From assembly GCA_002151545.1 (NCBI GenBank), contig CP021237.1, positions 992,001 to 1,056,000 on the forward strand: 64,000 nt of DNA. Direction: 5' to 3'. The notes under the pieces were generated by a model. That model was not told where the DNA came from. It did no database searches and worked only from the letters and a program-made list of their open reading frames with translations. Source of the DNA: Sphingobacteriaceae bacterium GW460-11-11-14-LB5. Its GTDB lineage: Bacteria > Bacteroidota > Bacteroidia > Sphingobacteriales > Sphingobacteriaceae. Positions 62,775 through 64,000 of this stretch are shown here, in pieces. Both the position numbers and the translations under genes were made by a program. How positions within the stretch are numbered: position 1 is the first letter of the stretch; every line of letters begins with the position of its first letter.

Positions 62775-63798
62775 TTAGTTTCTCTTTTATTTTGTTTACA
62801 ATGGTTTCAGGCTTAATTAAGTCTATACAGTTTTCAACACCACAAAGGCAGGGTTTGTTTCCATAAATTGAGTTTGGCCTGCCTGGATGATCAATCTGAA
62901 TGCAATCGCTTTCCGATTGTCCGTAGCCCAAAAAGCCTGCATAAGGATGTGTCGGCCCCCAAATCGATACAACAGGTACACCAACAAGTGATGCCATGTG
63001 CATGCCAGATGAGTCCATACTTAACATTACATCTAAGTTCGAGATGATGGCAAGCTCTTCTGTTAAGCTAAAATTGCCGATTAAACTATGGACATTTTTA
63101 TACTTTTCAGCCCAGTTTTCAGCAACATCTTGTTCTGTTTTACCACCACCAAATATGAAAAGCTCATCGCCTGATCCGCTTAATGAGGCAATAACCTCTT
63201 CCATTTTTGTTAAAGCATATACTTTATAAACATGCTGCGCAAAAGGAGAGATACCTATTTTTTTTGTGGTTTTATAGGTAAATAAATTTTGTGCCTTTTC
63301 TGGGATTTCCTGCGGAGACTTATTTATTTTATGAGTGAGTTTAACATTAAATCCCAATTCGCGGAAAACATCGGCATAACGCTCAACGGTTTTTCTGAGC
63401 GGTTTAAAAACCTTGTTATGGGTACGGGTTAGTGCCTTTTTCTCAGCCCTTCCTTTATCTATGCGCTTAATTTTTGTTCCGGTTAAGCGAAAAAAGGTTG
63501 AAATTGCCCTGCTCCTCAAATTATCGTGTAAATCGGCTACCGCGTTTGGTTTATAACTGCGGAGCTCCTGATAGAGTTTGTATAGCCCGTCAATTCCCTT
63601 ATGAATAGTTTTAGGCTGGATAGGGTGGAAGATCAGGTTCGGGATACCATCAAAAAATGGCTTAAAAGCAGCTCTGCTCACCATAATGATTTCTGCAGAT
63701 GGATGCTGTTCAGAAAATTCGCGTAAAACGGAGGCTACCATGGCCACATCGCCCATAGCCGAAAAACGTAAAACGATAATTTTTTGGGTTACGGCCAT
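62767..63798 (-). CDS. Glycosyltransferase family 9 (heptosyltransferase-like)
   Basis: 343 residues from ATG 63798. An earlier start at 63831 would lie inside a dispersed repeat and is rejected. The N-terminal KIIVLRFSAMGDVAMVASVL and the C-terminal SMDSSGMHMASLVGVPVVSI, WGPTHPYAGFLGYGQ are GT9 motifs. GT9 enzymes add heptose or similar sugars to lipopolysaccharide core in the inner membrane face. Confidence 0.93.
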   Translation of the reverse strand: MAVTQKIIVLRFSAMGDVAMVASVLREFSEQHPSAEIIMVSRAAFKPFFDGIPNLIFHPIQPKTIHKGIDGLYKLYQELRSYKPNAVADLHDNLRSRAISTFFRLTGTKIKRIDKGRAEKKALTRTHNKVFKPLRKTVERYADVFRELGFNVKLTHKINKSPQEIPEKAQNLFTYKTTKKIGISPFAQHVYKVYALTKMEEVIASLSGSGDELFIFGGGKTEQDVAENWAEKYKNVHSLIGNFSLTEELAIISNLDVMLSMDSSGMHMASLVGVPVVSIWGPTHPYAGFLGYGQSESDCIQIDHPGRPNSIYGNKPCLCGVENCIDLIKPETIVNKIKEKLNG

Positions 63799-63815
63799 AT
63801 ATTTTTCAGGTAGTT

Positions 63816-63897
63816 CGTCATTGCGAGGCACGAAGCAATCTCAATGCTAAATTTGAATAGCGAAAGTAGTAGGATTGCTTCGTGCCTCGCAATGACG
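63816..63897. repeat. Perfect 25-bp inverted repeat of the GTCATTGCGAGGC family
   Basis: Arms at 63816-63840 and 63873-63897 are exact complements separated by 32 bp. The core GTCATTGCGAGGCACGAAGC is a dispersed repeat type seen in many bacteria. It lies just upstream of the glycosyltransferase start. Confidence 0.9.
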
Positions 63898-63907
63898 GTT
63901 TGTAGTA

Positions 63908-64000
63908 CTATGCTTTATTATACAACACCGGGTTTAAACTCGGGTCGTTATACATTTTCATTTGTTTATATACTTTCATGTATTTTTTGCCCGCTTCAAT
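63908..64000 (-). CDS. 3' end of an upstream gene, possibly DUF4254
   Basis: An open frame of 30 codons runs from the window edge to a TAG (63908-63910), ending YNDPSLNPVLYNKA. The sequence and the glycosyltransferase 9 neighbour fit the C terminus of DUF4254 proteins, but 30 residues are too few to be sure. It should be the gene before the glycosyltransferase in the same operon. Confidence 0.5.
   Translation of the reverse strand: MEAGKKYMKVYKQMKMYNDPSLNPVLYNKA

Noticed and set aside
63799..63831. Earlier start codon for the glycosyltransferase
   Set aside because: The extra residues are encoded by the dispersed GTCATTGCGAGGC repeat; the conserved domain begins right after ATG 63798.

Overview
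The window looks like a chromosomal segment of a Sphingobacteriaceae member (Pedobacter-like, phylum Bacteroidota). The reasons are low-to-moderate GC, start codons without Shine-Dalgarno sequences, promoters of the Bacteroidota type (TTTG about 19 nt before TAnnTTTG), a short primary sigma factor, DUF4290 next to murA, and many lipoproteins. I see no phage, insertion sequence, CRISPR or plasmid genes. The accessory character comes from dispersed palindromic repeats and two accessory clusters. Family names come from reading the proteins; no database search was possible.

Bases 1-4300 hold the 3' end of cysN, a frameshifted bestrophin gene, a small lipoprotein, a three-copy tandem repeat and a siroheme-type methyltransferase gene (SUMT), which fits sulfate assimilation. 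Bases 4500-12000 are a storage-carbohydrate region: glgA-glgC, a GH15 hydrolase, and a convergent fused trehalose-6-phosphate synthase/phosphatase gene. Bases 12050-28100 hold a sensor kinase and an NtrC-type regulator, divergent from an export cluster of one HlyD-like adaptor, one ATPase, four tandem paralogous 790-806-residue FtsX/MacB-type permeases and a second, sequence-divergent ATPase. The spacers in this cluster are built from a degenerate hairpin repeat.

Bases 28150-37300 are an L-fucose operon on the minus strand: SDR dehydrogenase, L-fuconate dehydratase, sodium symporter, GH29 fucosidase, lipoprotein mutarotase and GH95 fucosidase. A divergent AraC-type regulator lies next to it. 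The inferred flow is fucoside hydrolysis in the envelope, anomer conversion, Na+-coupled uptake, then oxidation and dehydration without phosphorylation. The lactonase and the last steps are not in the window.

Bases 37360-48600 are mostly housekeeping: an orphan metal/cobalamin-type binding protein, a tandem pair of identical tRNA-Leu(UAG) genes, tig, a four-helix-bundle gene, clpP-clpX, AMP nucleosidase, an eight-unit palindromic repeat array, rpoD, a DUF2975/HTH pair and sucC. Bases 49000-52725 are a group of membrane-protein genes with a small winged-helix regulator and two matching palindromes that look like operators. Bases 52900-64000 hold a LolD-like ATPase, an operon with an apparently inactive HAD protein and an S41 peptidase, dprA, a cystathionine beta-synthase-like gene, murA (with Asp instead of Cys at the fosfomycin site), DUF4290, sixA, a family 9 glycosyltransferase and the end of a further gene.

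The least explained items are the four-permease ABC cluster with its repeat spacers, the paired operator-like palindromes, the recurrent TAnnTTTG-N4-ATG arrangement suggesting leaderless mRNAs, and the repeat arrays. None is proven to be a new system.
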